From Amblyomma americanum (Eukaryota; Arthropoda; Arachnida; Ixodida; Ixodidae), in NCBI RefSeq assembly GCF_052857255.1, contig NC_135497.1, positions 550,851,531-550,915,530 of the forward strand: a stretch of DNA of 64,000 bases, written 5' to 3'. Below, piece by piece: positions 31,975 to 41,828 of the stretch. Made by a program: the position numbers and the translations under genes. The notes beneath the pieces were generated by a model. That model had not been told where the DNA came from, made no database searches, and saw only the letters and a program-made list of their open reading frames with translations. Within the stretch, counting starts at the first letter, position 1; every line of letters begins with the position of its first letter.

Positions 31975-32145
31975 ACCCGAGCGCCGAAGACCCCACCGCC
32001 GACCTTAAAGACGATCTCACCGCCGACCGCAACGACGATGCCACCGTCGACCCCACCGAAGACCGCGTCGACGACCACACCGATGACCTCACCGACGACC
32101 CCATCGACGACGGCACCAAACACCTCACCGACGAGTTGTGAAAGA
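31975..32145 (+). repeat. Degenerate Asp/Thr-rich codon repeat between gag and protease
   Basis: Repeated GACGACCCCACCGA-like units give (D/T)-rich peptides with a 12-15 bp rhythm. It sits in the linker before the protease, where other copies have ordinary sequence, so it may be an expanded tract. Confidence 0.6.
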
Positions 32146-32190
32146 ATTGTTTCCGCCGCCGAAATTCTTGTTGCCACCGATGGCTAGGAC

Positions 32191-32961
32191 GTGTCAGCAC
32201 TCGTGTATACCGGGGCCGACTTTTCGGTCATGAGAAGCCACCTAGCCACGACCCTCAGAAAGGTTCTAAAACCTTGCCATGGGCCGCAGATACGCACAGC
32301 TGGTTGCCATGTGGTGACGCCGGTTGGCGTCTGCACCTGCCGTATAAAGATCCGAGGTGCAACTTTCATTGGCTCCTTCGCCGTGTTACGAGAGTGTTCC
32401 AAAGAACTGATTCTCGGCATGGACTTCCTTAAAGAGTATGGCGCGGTCGTCAACTTGCATGAGCAATTGGTATCGTTTTCGACACAGCGAGCCGTTGCTA
32501 CAGACCCCGAGCCGCACAGAGCAGCACTACGCATCTCTGACGACCACACAACGATACCGCCAAGAGCAAGCAAGTTTGTCACAGTCAAGTGTGATACCAG
32601 CTTCGGTACTCGGGGCATTGCCGAAGCGAACATGTCGCTGCTACTGTCTCGGCAAGTTTGCGTTGCTCGCGCCCTTGTCGACCTTGTTCACGCGCGTACC
32701 GAGCTCTTAGTGACAAGCTTTAGCAGCGAACACCAACATTTGACGAGAAACACAGTGATTGCCCATTTTGAAGAACTTGGTGAGCATGCCGTCCAATGTG
32801 CCTTATCCGCAACGGACCCCGGAACAGTGGAACAGGACACGGCACCAGCCATTACGATCGACGTGAACGCTGACCTTCTGACCAATCAGAAACGCCGCGT
32901 GGAAAGCCTTATTGACTCTTTCCGCGACTGTTTTGCGTCAAGGTTCTTCAGACGCCAATAA
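32191..32961 (+). pseudogene. Protease and pre-RT region of the nested gypsy element
   Basis: The open segment of 256 codons begins SALVYTGADFSVMRSHLAT: the retropepsin active site DTGAD is changed to YTGAD, so the catalytic Asp is lost. ELILGMDFLKEYGAVVNL is the conserved C-terminal protease box. NTVIAHFEELGEHAV and VESLIDSFRDCFAS belong to the region before RT. A one-base shift follows (RFFRRQ then stop), after which the RT N-terminal motif appears in another frame. Confidence 0.8.
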
Positions 32962-33002
32962 CTAAGCACCGAATTATCGTCGATAGTCACCAGAGACCAC
33001 TA

Positions 33003-34400
33003 TGTTTACGGGTCAGTTTACGGGTCAGCAAAACCTTCGTACCTGAAACGACTTGATCCAATACATAATTTAGGTTCGCGTCTTTCCTCTGGTGCTTACA
33101 GGACGTCGCCCATAAATTGTCTTTATGAGAAATCAACGAACCGTCACTTACATATAGAAGAACCATGCTCACATGCTCATACGTTCACTGCCCAAACACC
33201 TATGTTACCCAATAGTCACAAAGTGCCCATCTAGAGCATTGTTTAACAATAAACCGCTCGCTATCAGGCCACTCCTCCTGCGTTTTGAAGAGATGCGCCA
33301 AAACCTCGGCGCACTAGATACATTACCTGTCATTGCTCGGAGACGAGATCCACTACCTTCATGGCACAATTTTCATGCGATCTGTGATCTCACTCTTGCT
33401 CAGTTCCATAAAAAACAAATTCCACAACATACACTACAAGGCTTCCTTGCACTTGAAGAAAATATAGTAGTTTTGCGCAGTTTTGCACGGATGGTTCAAA
33501 AACGGACGTTTACGTAGGAAGCGCAGTGGTCCGAGAGAAGTTGGAGAGAACAGTACGACTTCCACAGTGCTCATCCATCTTCACTGCAGAACGTTACGCA
33601 GTCTGTGTGGCCGTAGCAAAAATAGAAAACAAAAACTTCACCAACAGTATTATTTACACAGATTCCCTCAGTATACTTGCAGTTCTGCACTCTAGAAGCG
33701 CAGTCACTCCGATTGTTGGTGACCTACACAATATAGTAGCAGCGACCGCTCGACGACAAAACATAAAACTCTGCTGGGTTTTCAGTCATATCGGGATAAG
33801 AGGCAACGATAGGGCGCATTTCTGAGCTGCTAAAGCTCGTGGCAAGAAAACAAAAAAGCAAATATACCTTTTGGGTATTGCATGAACTTAGTACAGCGTA
33901 AATTAAGAGAAAAAATGGCACTCCGCATGGAACGGCGAAGTGAATAATAAACTACACTTGGTAAAGCGGTTTTAGGTGAATTTAACTCATGTGTTCACCA
34001 GGAACGTTTTAGGGAAGTGATTTTATGCCGTCTCCGGATAGGCCACACACACCTTACTCACAAGTTCCTGCTAACAAAGCAAGACAAAACTCATTGTGAA
34101 TGCGGAGATGATCTTACTGTTAATCACATTTTATATTCTTGTGTGAAAATTGATTCTAATAAAAAGTGTTTTACTCAATTTTATAATGAATGCATTCCTT
34201 TTCATCCAGCACTGCTCTTAGATGATAACGCCATTGTTAACATACCTTCCGTTTTTATCTTTTTAAAAGGAGCAGGGGTACTTGAAAAACTGTAACATTT
34301 GAACCACTGGTTCGCTTTATTGCATGGAACACCTCAGCCACTTTCTCATTCCGGAGAAGAAGGCTGAGGCTTTTTATTTTATTAGTTGGGAGCCTCAGGA
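33003..34400 (+). pseudogene. C-terminal part of the I-like LINE ORF2 (RNase H, Cys/His tail)
   Basis: Coding resumes with VYGSAKPSYLKRLDPIHNLG and LSSGAYRTSPINCLYE, the RT C-terminus. Near 33484 begins an RNase H domain with all acidic motifs: FCTDGSKTDVYVG, FTAERYAVCVAVA, IIYTDSLSILAVL and HIGIRGNDRAHF. After a stop there are AKA remnants. The final segment (34017-34295) has ILCRLRIGHTHLTHKFLL and a C-x-C...H...C motif. The order EN-RT-RNase H-CCHC places the element in the I/R1-like group. A duplicated GTTTACGGGTCA marks its edge with the gypsy element (33003-33027). Confidence 0.8.
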
Positions 34401-34640
34401 TCCTTGCCCAGCCAAGGATAGCCGCTGAGGCTACCTTAGCTTCTCAGTGGCTTTTGCCATTAGCTATTTCCAGACTTCTCTGTTTTTTTACCAGGCAGTT
34501 CAATATTTTTAGGCCATGAACAACGTGGACGATTTATCACGTTCCTAAATATTCTACAGAAAACCATTTCTATACCTTGAACTTGGCGCATGATGGCCTT
34601 AGCTGCCTATGTGTCATAAAAGCCAACACAACACACAACG
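34401..34640. other. LINE 3' UTR and junction
   Basis: GGCTGAGGC and GCCTCAG motifs form small inverted pairs, consistent with a LINE 3' UTR. The exact 3' end and a target duplication were not identified. Confidence 0.35.
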
Positions 34641-35630
34641 ATTACTGTCCTGGCTGGCTCAAATGGCAAACCTGTTTAGTTTACCTAGATGACGTGGTGG
34701 TGCTTTCAGAAACAATCGACCAACACCTTGTGACGCCTGCGGACCGTGTTGCATGCCCTGCGGTTAGGCGACTTGACACTTAAACCCGAGAAATTCCACT
34801 TTGGCTACAAAGAGCTCAAGTTTCCCGGCCATGTTGTGAGCGCCGACGGCGTAAGACCCGATCCAGAGAAAACTGCTGCCGTAGCCAATTTTCCCTGTCC
34901 GACTACAAAGAAAACGCTCAACCGCTTGTTGGGTTTGTGCGCCTACTACCGCCGTTTTTTCGCCGATTTCTCCAAGATCGCTGAATCCCTGACCCGTTTA
35001 ACGAGTGATGATACACCGTTCGTCTGGACTGCCGAGCAACTGGCTGCTTGCAGAGAGCTGCGCCAACGGCTGCAAACCACCCCTGTGCTGGCTCACTTCG
35101 ATGAGGAGGCTGCTACCGAGATACACACCGACGCTAGCAACAGCGGGCTTGGTGCCGTCCTCGTTCAACATCAAGAAGGCGTGAAACGTGTGATCGCGTA
35201 TGCCAGTCGCACACTCTCGCGCACCGAAATCAACTGCTGCACCTCGAAAAAGGAGTGCCTCGCGGTCGTCTGGGCCACGATGAAATTTTGGCCTGATATC
35301 TATGGTCGTCATTTCAAAGTGGTCACAGACCACCGTTTCATCTGCTGGCTGACTAATCTCCGGGACCCATCAGGCCGCCTAGCACACTGGAGCCTTCGCC
35401 TTCAAGAATTTACTAACACAATTACCTCTAAGTCCGAACTTAAACATGAAGACGCGGACACGCTCTCACGCGCACCCGTCGAGCAAGCTGATGAGAGCGC
35501 AGAGGATGATAATCGTTCCCTAGGCTGGATCAGCAGTTCGAATTGGTTGGGAACTGAACTGGTTCGGAATTGGTTTGGAACTGAAGGGCTACAATTTCCT
35601 TCTGGTAGCCTAGATATTCAGAGCTATTAA
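34640..35630 (+). pseudogene. Ty3/gypsy RT C-terminal half and RNase H
   Basis: CLVYLDDVVVLSETIDQHL holds the RT active site (YLDD) at 34670-34720. After a frame change, the 294-codon open segment continues with FHFGYKELKFPGHVVSADGV, LLGLCAYYRRFFADFSKIAE, TEIHTDASNSGLGAVLVQHQ, INCCTSKKECLAVVWATMKF and VVTDHRFICWLTNLRD. Both RT connection and RNase H residues (Asp in HTDAS, Glu in KKECLA, Asp in VTDHR) are present. An RGNWFGTE-like repeated tract at the end is not part of the domain. Integrase is missing. Confidence 0.8.
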
Positions 35631-35649
35631 CCGTACAACAGAGTACGAA

Positions 35650-36001
<352 letters not shown>

Positions 36002-36094
36002 CGAACCTATTTATATATATAGCGAACCTTGAGAGCGTTCACCAGCGCTTACACGCAAAACTTAAAGAGAGTTCGCTTACACGCAAAACATAAA

Positions 36095-36360
36095 TACCCA
36101 CGAAAGCAGCAGATTGGACCGCCGTCGCCGTAGCTCAGTTGGTAAGAGCACCGGACGCGATATTCGGAGGTCGTGGGTTCAGATCCCACCGGCGGCATGG
36201 TTGTTTTTTCTGCTGCTTTATAAGTCATTTTCTTTTTAAAAAACTAATTGATTGGCACTAGATATTAAATAAAAAAACCATTCCCCTATGCACCTTGATT
36301 TCGGTGACTGTTGGCTTCCATAATATGTTTGTCAAACGAGCCCCTCACTTCATTTGCCTT
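36095..36360 (+). mobile_element. Second tRNA-derived SINE family (tRNA-like head 36124-36197)
   Basis: Bases 36124-36197 fold as a cloverleaf: acceptor GTCGCCG/CGGCGGC with discriminator A, D stem GCTC/GAGC, anticodon stem CCGGA/TTCGG, T stem GTGGG/CCCAC. Loop base 33 is G rather than U and the T loop lacks the usual GA pattern, so a working tRNA is unlikely. A body follows with CCCCTATGCACC, GGTGACTGTTGGCTTCC and GCCCCTCACTTCATTTGCC, as in tick SINE-like repeats. AAAGCAGCAGA and TCTGCTGCTTT flank the head as an inverted pair. Confidence 0.7.
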
Positions 36361-36373
36361 GTCTGCTAATAGC

Positions 36374-37160
36374 TTAACGGGGGTCTAGGTTCTGGCAGTC
36401 TTGATGCCATAGGAAGAATAAGAGGGCTCTCGCACAGTTTCCGCCCTCGCCGTTAGATGAGGTTATAGTGTTGGGCATCTCGGCATTGTTGGTCGAGAAT
36501 CCCCACTCTGGCCAGCTGACGAGCCTCTGTAGCAAGGTGCTGGAAGGTGAGAAGATGCGCATTCGGGTCGATGTCGTCCACATCCAGTAACATGGCGTCC
36601 AGCATCGTGGTCACGTCGCGGCCGTGAACGAGACGGAACGGTGGCATGTTAGTCGATTCCTGTACGACCTTATTGTATGCGAAAGTGACGCATGGGAGCA
36701 CTTCGTCCCATGTTCTGTGCTGAACGTCGGCATACATTGAGAGCATGTCGCGTAGCGTTTTGTTTAATCGTTCCGTTAAACCTTTCGTCTGATGGTGCTA
36801 GCATGTCGTCTTTCGGCGGTCTGTATGACTGTGGTGTAAAATCTGCTGCAGGAGGTCAGCCATGAATGCTGTACCCCTGTCGGTGATTAGGATCTCCGGT
36901 TCACCGTGAAGCAAAACGATCTGATGGAATAAAAATTTTGACACGTCAAGGGCTGTGGCCGTTGGCAGACCTGATGTTTACGCGTATCGTGTCAGGTAGT
37001 CAGTTGCAACGATGAACCAATTGTTTCCCGAATGAGAAACAGGGAATGAGCCCAGCATGTCCATTCCAATCTGCTGGAAAGGCTCGATGGTGATGCTATA
37101 GGCTTCAAGAATCCAGCTGGTTATGTTGAGGGCACTTTGCGACGCTGACAGCCTCGGCAC
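36374..37160 (-). pseudogene. Gypsy integrase (partial)
   Basis: FQQIGMDMLGSFPVSHSGNN and FIVATDYLTRYA (37160-36978) include the first catalytic Asp. After stops, the distal part (36746-36453) reads SMYADVQHRTWDEVLPCVTF and MPPFRLVHGRDVTTML. The central part with the second Asp and Glu is split by frame breaks (36780-36960, LITDRGTAF-like and HQTKGLTERLN-like remnants). The C-terminus ends where the SINE-containing region begins. Confidence 0.75.
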
Positions 37161-37387
37161 GTTCTGACGTAGTGCGCAACGTCCGCCTTAAGGCGGGGCT
37201 AGTAATACTTCTCTTTGATCCTTGGAAGAATGCGGGCTACACCCCAATGTCCAGAAGTCGGTTCGTCGTGCGAAGCTTGACGGATTTTGTCACGTAGGCT
37301 CGTCGGTATGGCAATAAGATATTGCTGATTGTTTGCGGCGAAATATTTCTTCACGAGGACACCATGGCGAACGCAGAGTGACGCTAC

Positions 37388-38140
37388 CTATAGCTTGAAA
37401 GCCTTCGGGACAGTCGGGAGGGTATCGTTCAGAAACTGCACGAGGTGCCGAAGTTCCGGGTCGGCGTATTGTTTTTCAGCGAGGCTCGTTGCACTGATCG
37501 CATTTAAGGTTATGTCGTCATCGTAGTTTCCGTCCTCAGTTGGAGATTCGACGGGGGCGTGCCAGAGGCAATCGGCGTCCAAGTGCTTCCGGCCGGACTT
37601 GTACACCACTCTCATGTTGTATCCTTGGAGGTGCAGACTCCACTTGACAAGGCGGGCTGATGGATCTTTGAGGGTCGCGAGCCAACACAAGGTATGATGG
37701 TCCGTAACTAGATTAAAATGTTTTCCATAAAAATAGGGTCGAAATTTCGACGTCGCCCACACTATCGCTAGACTCTTTCTCAGTTGCTGAGTAGTTAGCT
37801 ACAGCGTGAGACAAAAAGCGGCTGGCGTAAGCGATGACTCGTTCTAGACTGCTGAGGATTTGTACCAGAACGGAACCCAAGCCGACGTTGCTTGCTTCAG
37901 TATGAAGCTCCGTACCTGCGTTTTCGTCCAAGTGAGCTAGAACTGGAGGTTCTTGCAGGTGGCATTGAAGAGTTTCAAATGATTGTGCTTGAGGGGCGTC
38001 CCACTTGAAAGGCGTGTCTGTCCACGTCAAACGCGTCAGTGGCTCAGCGATTCGAGCGAAATCTTTCACAAAGCGACGGTAGTAGGTACATAATCCTAGA
38101 AAGCGGCGGATTGCCTTTTGGCCCTGCGGTCGTCAAACTC
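37388..38140 (-). pseudogene. Gypsy RNase H
   Basis: Two overlapping frames carry the domain. The upstream part (38069-37713) has MKDFARIAEPLTRLTW, TELHTEASNVGLGSVLVQ (Asp of HTDAS replaced by Glu) and ANYSATEKES. The downstream part (37762-37388) has HFNLVTDHHTLCWLATLKD and HLDADCLWHAPVE. The frame change falls near 37760. RNase H normally degrades the RNA strand during cDNA synthesis. Confidence 0.8.
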
Positions 38141-38525
38141 GGCACTCCCACCGTCACAACCTGGAACCAATCTTTGCACGTACTAACAGATTTAAAAATT
38201 CTTTTTTCCACGCACTGTCACCCAGTGGAATGCTCTTCCAAGAGATGTTTTTTCCGCTGATAATGTAACAGTTTTTGAAGCAAGTGTACGAAAAACCCTG
38301 TGCTGATTTTTTCCTTTATATATATATTTTTTGCTTTAATGGTTGCCGATTCATTTTCCCCTTTTCTACTTTATATCATGTGTTTGCACTGCACCCTGTT
38401 CGTTTTATATTTTGTAATTGCTTCCCAATTGTGGCGCTGAATTGCATTTTTTTGTGACCTGTATTGCCCTTCCTGCTTGGTCTTCAATGACTGCAGTATG
38501 TTTTAAATAAATAATAAATAAAAAA
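38140..38525 (+). mobile_element. 3' end of a CR1-like LINE nested in the gypsy element
   Basis: The plus strand encodes RTNRFKNSFFPRT and WNALPRDVFSADNVTVFEAS, the usual last lines of a CR1/Jockey-type RT protein. A stop, a T-rich 3' UTR and an AATAAATAATAAATAAAAA-like tail follow. The insertion splits the minus-strand gypsy coding between PDKTKAIGN and the YYRRF-type segment. A clean target duplication was not seen. Confidence 0.75.
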
Positions 38526-39433
38526 AATGTTACCAATAGCTTTTGTTTTGTCTGGGTCCGGCCGAACTCCCTGGTAACTGACGACGTGACCCAAGAACTT
38601 TAGCTCAGTGTAAGCAAAGTGACATTTCTCATTTTCTAACGTTAGCCCAGAAGATTTTGTGGCTTGCAGCACAACTTCGAGGCGCCGAAGGTGCTGCTCG
38701 AACGTTGGGGCGAACACAACAACGTCATCAAGGTAGACGAGGCATGTCTGCCACTTCAGGTCTGCCAGGACTGTGTCCATCAGCCGTTGGAACGTTGCGG
38801 GTGCAGAGCACAAACCAAATGGCATTGCCTTAAACTCGTAGAGCCCGTCCGGAGTAATAAATGTGGCTTTATCTCGGTCCCGTTTAACTACCTCAGTTTG
38901 CCAATATCCTGATTTGAGCTCCATGGATGGAAATATTTTGCATAGCAGAGGCGATCGAGAGCATCGTCAATTCGAGGAAGCGAATAAACATTTTTTTTAG
39001 CTACTTTGTTTAGGCGACGGTAGTCAACACAAAACCGCAGTGTACCATCTTTTGTCCTCACGAGGATGACAGGTGCCGCCCAGGGACTACGGGAGGGCTT
39101 AATGACGTCGTCTCGGAGCATCTCCTTAATTTGACGGCTGATTGCGGCGCGTTCAGTGGAAGACACACGGTAAGGTGACTGTCGGAGAGGGTGCACGGCA
39201 TCATCCGTAATTATCCGATGCTTGGCCAAGTGTGTTCTTCCGACGCGGAAGGAAGTCGTCAAGGTATCGCCGTAGCGCTGGATGAGATTTTCTACTTGGC
39301 CTCGCTGGTGCGGCGAAAGCGCGGGGTAAATGTCGTACTGGAAGTCGGGAACACCGGTGTGAACTTCTGTTGACGACACCATGGCAAGGCTGGGCGCTTG
39401 TCGAATGTCAGAGATGCTATGAATGTGGGCCAC
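38526..39433 (-). pseudogene. Gypsy reverse transcriptase
   Basis: An open segment from 39433 contains [40 protein letters not shown] and [20 protein letters not shown] (first catalytic Asp region follows in [12 protein letters not shown]). After a frameshift near 38925 the second segment reads [40 protein letters not shown] and CLVYLDDVVVFAP (YLDD box), then ELKFLGHVVSYQGVRPDP. Where a D-L-K-S-G box is expected (FSSMDLKSGY) the sequence is disturbed ([11 protein letters not shown]), at the frame break. Confidence 0.85.
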
Positions 39434-39543
39434 AGTGGTCCCAAGGCTGAGATGTTGGTGCTCACCTCCAAAATTCGTAATCAGTACTTTAATTTATCGG
39501 TTTTCGAGGCAAACTACCCCTCTGGCGAGCGGAAGACAGCGGT

Positions 39544-40020
39544 CTAAAAGCATAATTTTTTTGCATTCGACGACACCTTCAAACTTCCGCAGCGTCTTCG
39601 CGCCGACAGATGCACAACACTCGAACGGGGTGGAATGGTGACGTCATCAATGATATAAAGGCCCTCGGGACGTTCGGAACCACTGTGGATTGTGTTCTCC
39701 GTGCAGAACGTCACTGACTTTGATTTAAGGTCAATGACCGTGCCATTTTCTGTCAAAAAATTCATTCCGAGGATTATGTCCCGGGAACACTGGTCGAGTA
39801 CGACGAAGGCGGCCAGGTACGTGTCCTCTAAGATGGTCACTCGTGAATTGCACTGGCCAGCTGCGGTGATAAATGGCCCCCGGCAGTACCAAGCTATGGG
39901 GCCGTCCAAGGTGTGGTCACCTTTTTCAGAGTCGCGGCAAAAGGTCCTCTGATTACCGAGTAGTCGACGCCGGTGTCTACAAGTGCGGTGACGTCGTTAC
40001 CGTAAATTTAAATGTTCAGA
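39544..40020 (-). pseudogene. Gypsy protease
   Basis: ALVDTGVDYSVI near 39960-39990 is the retropepsin active site with DTG intact. After a frame change, the open segment 39909-39544 has CSRDIILGMNFLTENGTVID, the conserved hydrophobic box of the domain, and IIDDVTIPPRSSVVHL. It sits between gag and RT in the usual order. Confidence 0.75.
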
Positions 40021-40402
40021 TCATCAGTTGTAGCCGTAGGTGTATAGGAACGTCGCGGATTCCGCTCACGGCTGCGGTGCAGCGCAGGGCGGTTTCGTTG
40101 CGGCGAGGCGTGTTATCGGGCTGGTGATCGACGGTGCGTCGTAGAAGTGGTCGGCCATTCCTGTGCAGCGGTGGAGGATCTTGGACATGTCGCCGGTGAG
40201 CAACCTTCCCCCCAAAGGTTGCCGTTTCTAGTTTTCCCGACGGGGACTAGGAGACATTCCGCGCGAAATGTCGGTGGAATAACGTTGCGGAGACGAGAAA
40301 CGACGTGGAGACGGTGACGGAGCATAGTAGCGTTGTGCTTCGGGTGCCGCGGCCAGGTAATCGCTTATTTCTCGAGGCCATTAACCACGTTGCGGTCGGG
40401 GC

Positions 40403-41600
40403 TCATCGGCAATATATCCCTGCAGACCCATACGTCGGTAATGAGAGTTGCGGTAGGCGTGACCGGGCGCGCCAAAGTGATAGCGCAGAGGGCCCTGATA
40501 GGCAGTACGCTAGACGTCGCTCTTCCGAGGGGGGACCTGAGAAGGGCGAGGAAGGAGTAGTTGGTGGCGAATGTGGACAGGTGTATTGGGATGACTTGGA
40601 GGCAGCGGAGGACGGCGAACGGCTGTGGCGTATGTCATCATCTGGGGTGTTGTTTGGTTGGAGTGGGTCTGGCGGCTTGAGCACCTGTTGGACCTCTTCA
40701 CGAATAATGTCCGAAATGGAAGAAACCTGCGGAGACTGCGGGGCTGGAAAGAGCTTTTGAAGCTCTTCGCGTACGACGTTCCGGATGGTCTCCCGAAGGA
40801 CGTCGTGGCTAGAAGCATCGACACCGCTGGTAGCCACCAGCGACGGCGGACGCTCGTACTGTCTGGATCGCATGTCGAGCATGGTCTTCATCGTAGTGGC
40901 TTCGGAAACAAATTTGGCGACTGTTCTGGGCGGGCTTCAAACTAACCCAGCGAAGATCTGCTCCTTAATGCCGCTCATAAGAAAACGCAGCTTCTTCTTT
41001 TCGGACATGTGGGATCAGTCCCGGCGGACGAGCTTCTCCATGTCCTCGGAGTAAACGAGGACGCTCTCGTTTTGTAATTTAACGCGTGTCTGGAGGAGCA
41101 GCTCGGAACGTTTTTTCTGGAGGACGGTGTTAAAAGCCTGCCAATATTGAGTCTTGAAGCAACCCCACGTTGTTATTGTGGCCTCTGGGTTCTCAAACAA
41201 AGGACGAGATGCACCCTCCAGCGAAAGAAACACGTGCTGCAGCGTCGAGTCGTTAGCGCACCTGTTGTATTAGGCTTCGCGCTCGAACTTCTCGAACCAG
41301 TCCTCCGGGTCCTCGCCTGTAAAACCTTGAAAGGTGGGTGGCTCGCGTGGCTGATGCAGCGCGACGGACGCCGAAGGGATGGCATCCGGCATGCTGACGG
41401 GGGTCTGTGTGGACACTGATGGTAGCGCTGAATCGGAGGTCAGTTTTCTCACGGTCGGACGAGGCTTCAGAGGCCCGAACTCTGGTTGCAGTCCTTGCAG
41501 CCGCCGGCTACCTTGGTGGGTAGGCGTAACTTCGACTTTCAAGGATTCAGGGGGGCTGGAGTCCCGGCTTCCTGGAGGAGTCCTGGGCATGGGGTGTGCT
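40403..41600 (-). pseudogene. Gypsy gag
   Basis: N-terminal part: EPPTFQGFTGEDPEDWFEKF (41653-41270). Middle: TTWGCFKTQYWQAFNTVLQK and LVYSEDMEKLVRRD (41233-41015). C-terminal: EELQKLFPAPQSPQVSSISD and a Pro/Ser-rich linker (40891-40403). A zinc knuckle is likely at about 40440-40400 but broken. The three open segments are in different frames, with stops between them. Confidence 0.75.
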
Positions 41601-41780
41601 ACCCGGCACCTCCACCAAGACGTCACGCGTGAATGCGTGGGATCACTGATCACAAGAGACAGCGGCGGGCTTCGACGAACGTCTTGACCACAGCTACAGA
41701 TCTTGTTCTTCTTTACCTCAGATCCAGATCGCTTCTTCTTCTTTTGAGGCGGCTCGTGCTAGCGGAATGTACCATGTCAC
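41601..41780 (-). repeat. Probable 5' LTR and primer-binding site of the minus-strand gypsy element
   Basis: The primer-binding-site-like stretch is the reverse complement of 41601-41618. LTR limits are approximate: no partner LTR remains to confirm them. Confidence 0.5.
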
Positions 41781-41828
41781 TGAGCACATATGTGGACATA
41801 TATCCAATAATTGCGTATATATGAGGCT

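Larger units (their letters stand above)
30585..33000 (+). mobile_element. Ty3/gypsy (CsRn1-like) 5' half nested in the LINE
   Basis: A 157-bp LTR (30585-30741) runs from TGTTCACATTCTGCG to GTCGGCGACA, with ACAC immediately before it. The primer-binding-site-like TTGGTGGAGATGCTGGGA (30743-30760) resembles the tRNA-Trp type used by the CsRn1 clade. Gag and protease follow. Coding stops at the start of RT (TPITKHRIIVDSHQRPL), where LINE coding resumes at 33003. The RT-to-3'LTR half is missing here. Confidence 0.75.
36374..41780 (-). mobile_element. Ty3/gypsy retrotransposon (CsRn1-like), truncated in integrase
   Basis: On the minus strand: probable 5' LTR (about 41780-41621), primer-binding-site-like TTGGTGGAGGTGCCGGGT (41618-41601), then gag, protease, RT, RNase H and integrase. 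The 3' end is cut at about 36374, next to the second SINE family copy. A CR1-like LINE tail interrupts the RT/RNase H connection at 38140-38525. Of the gypsy elements here it is the most complete in domain content. Confidence 0.8.

Noticed and set aside
30585..35630. A complete, working gypsy element
   Set aside because: The protease aspartate is lost, frameshifts split gag, integrase and the 3' LTR are missing, and LINE sequence lies between the halves.
36124..36197. A functional tRNA gene
   Set aside because: Folds well, but loop position 33 is G, the T loop is atypical, and a SINE body follows.
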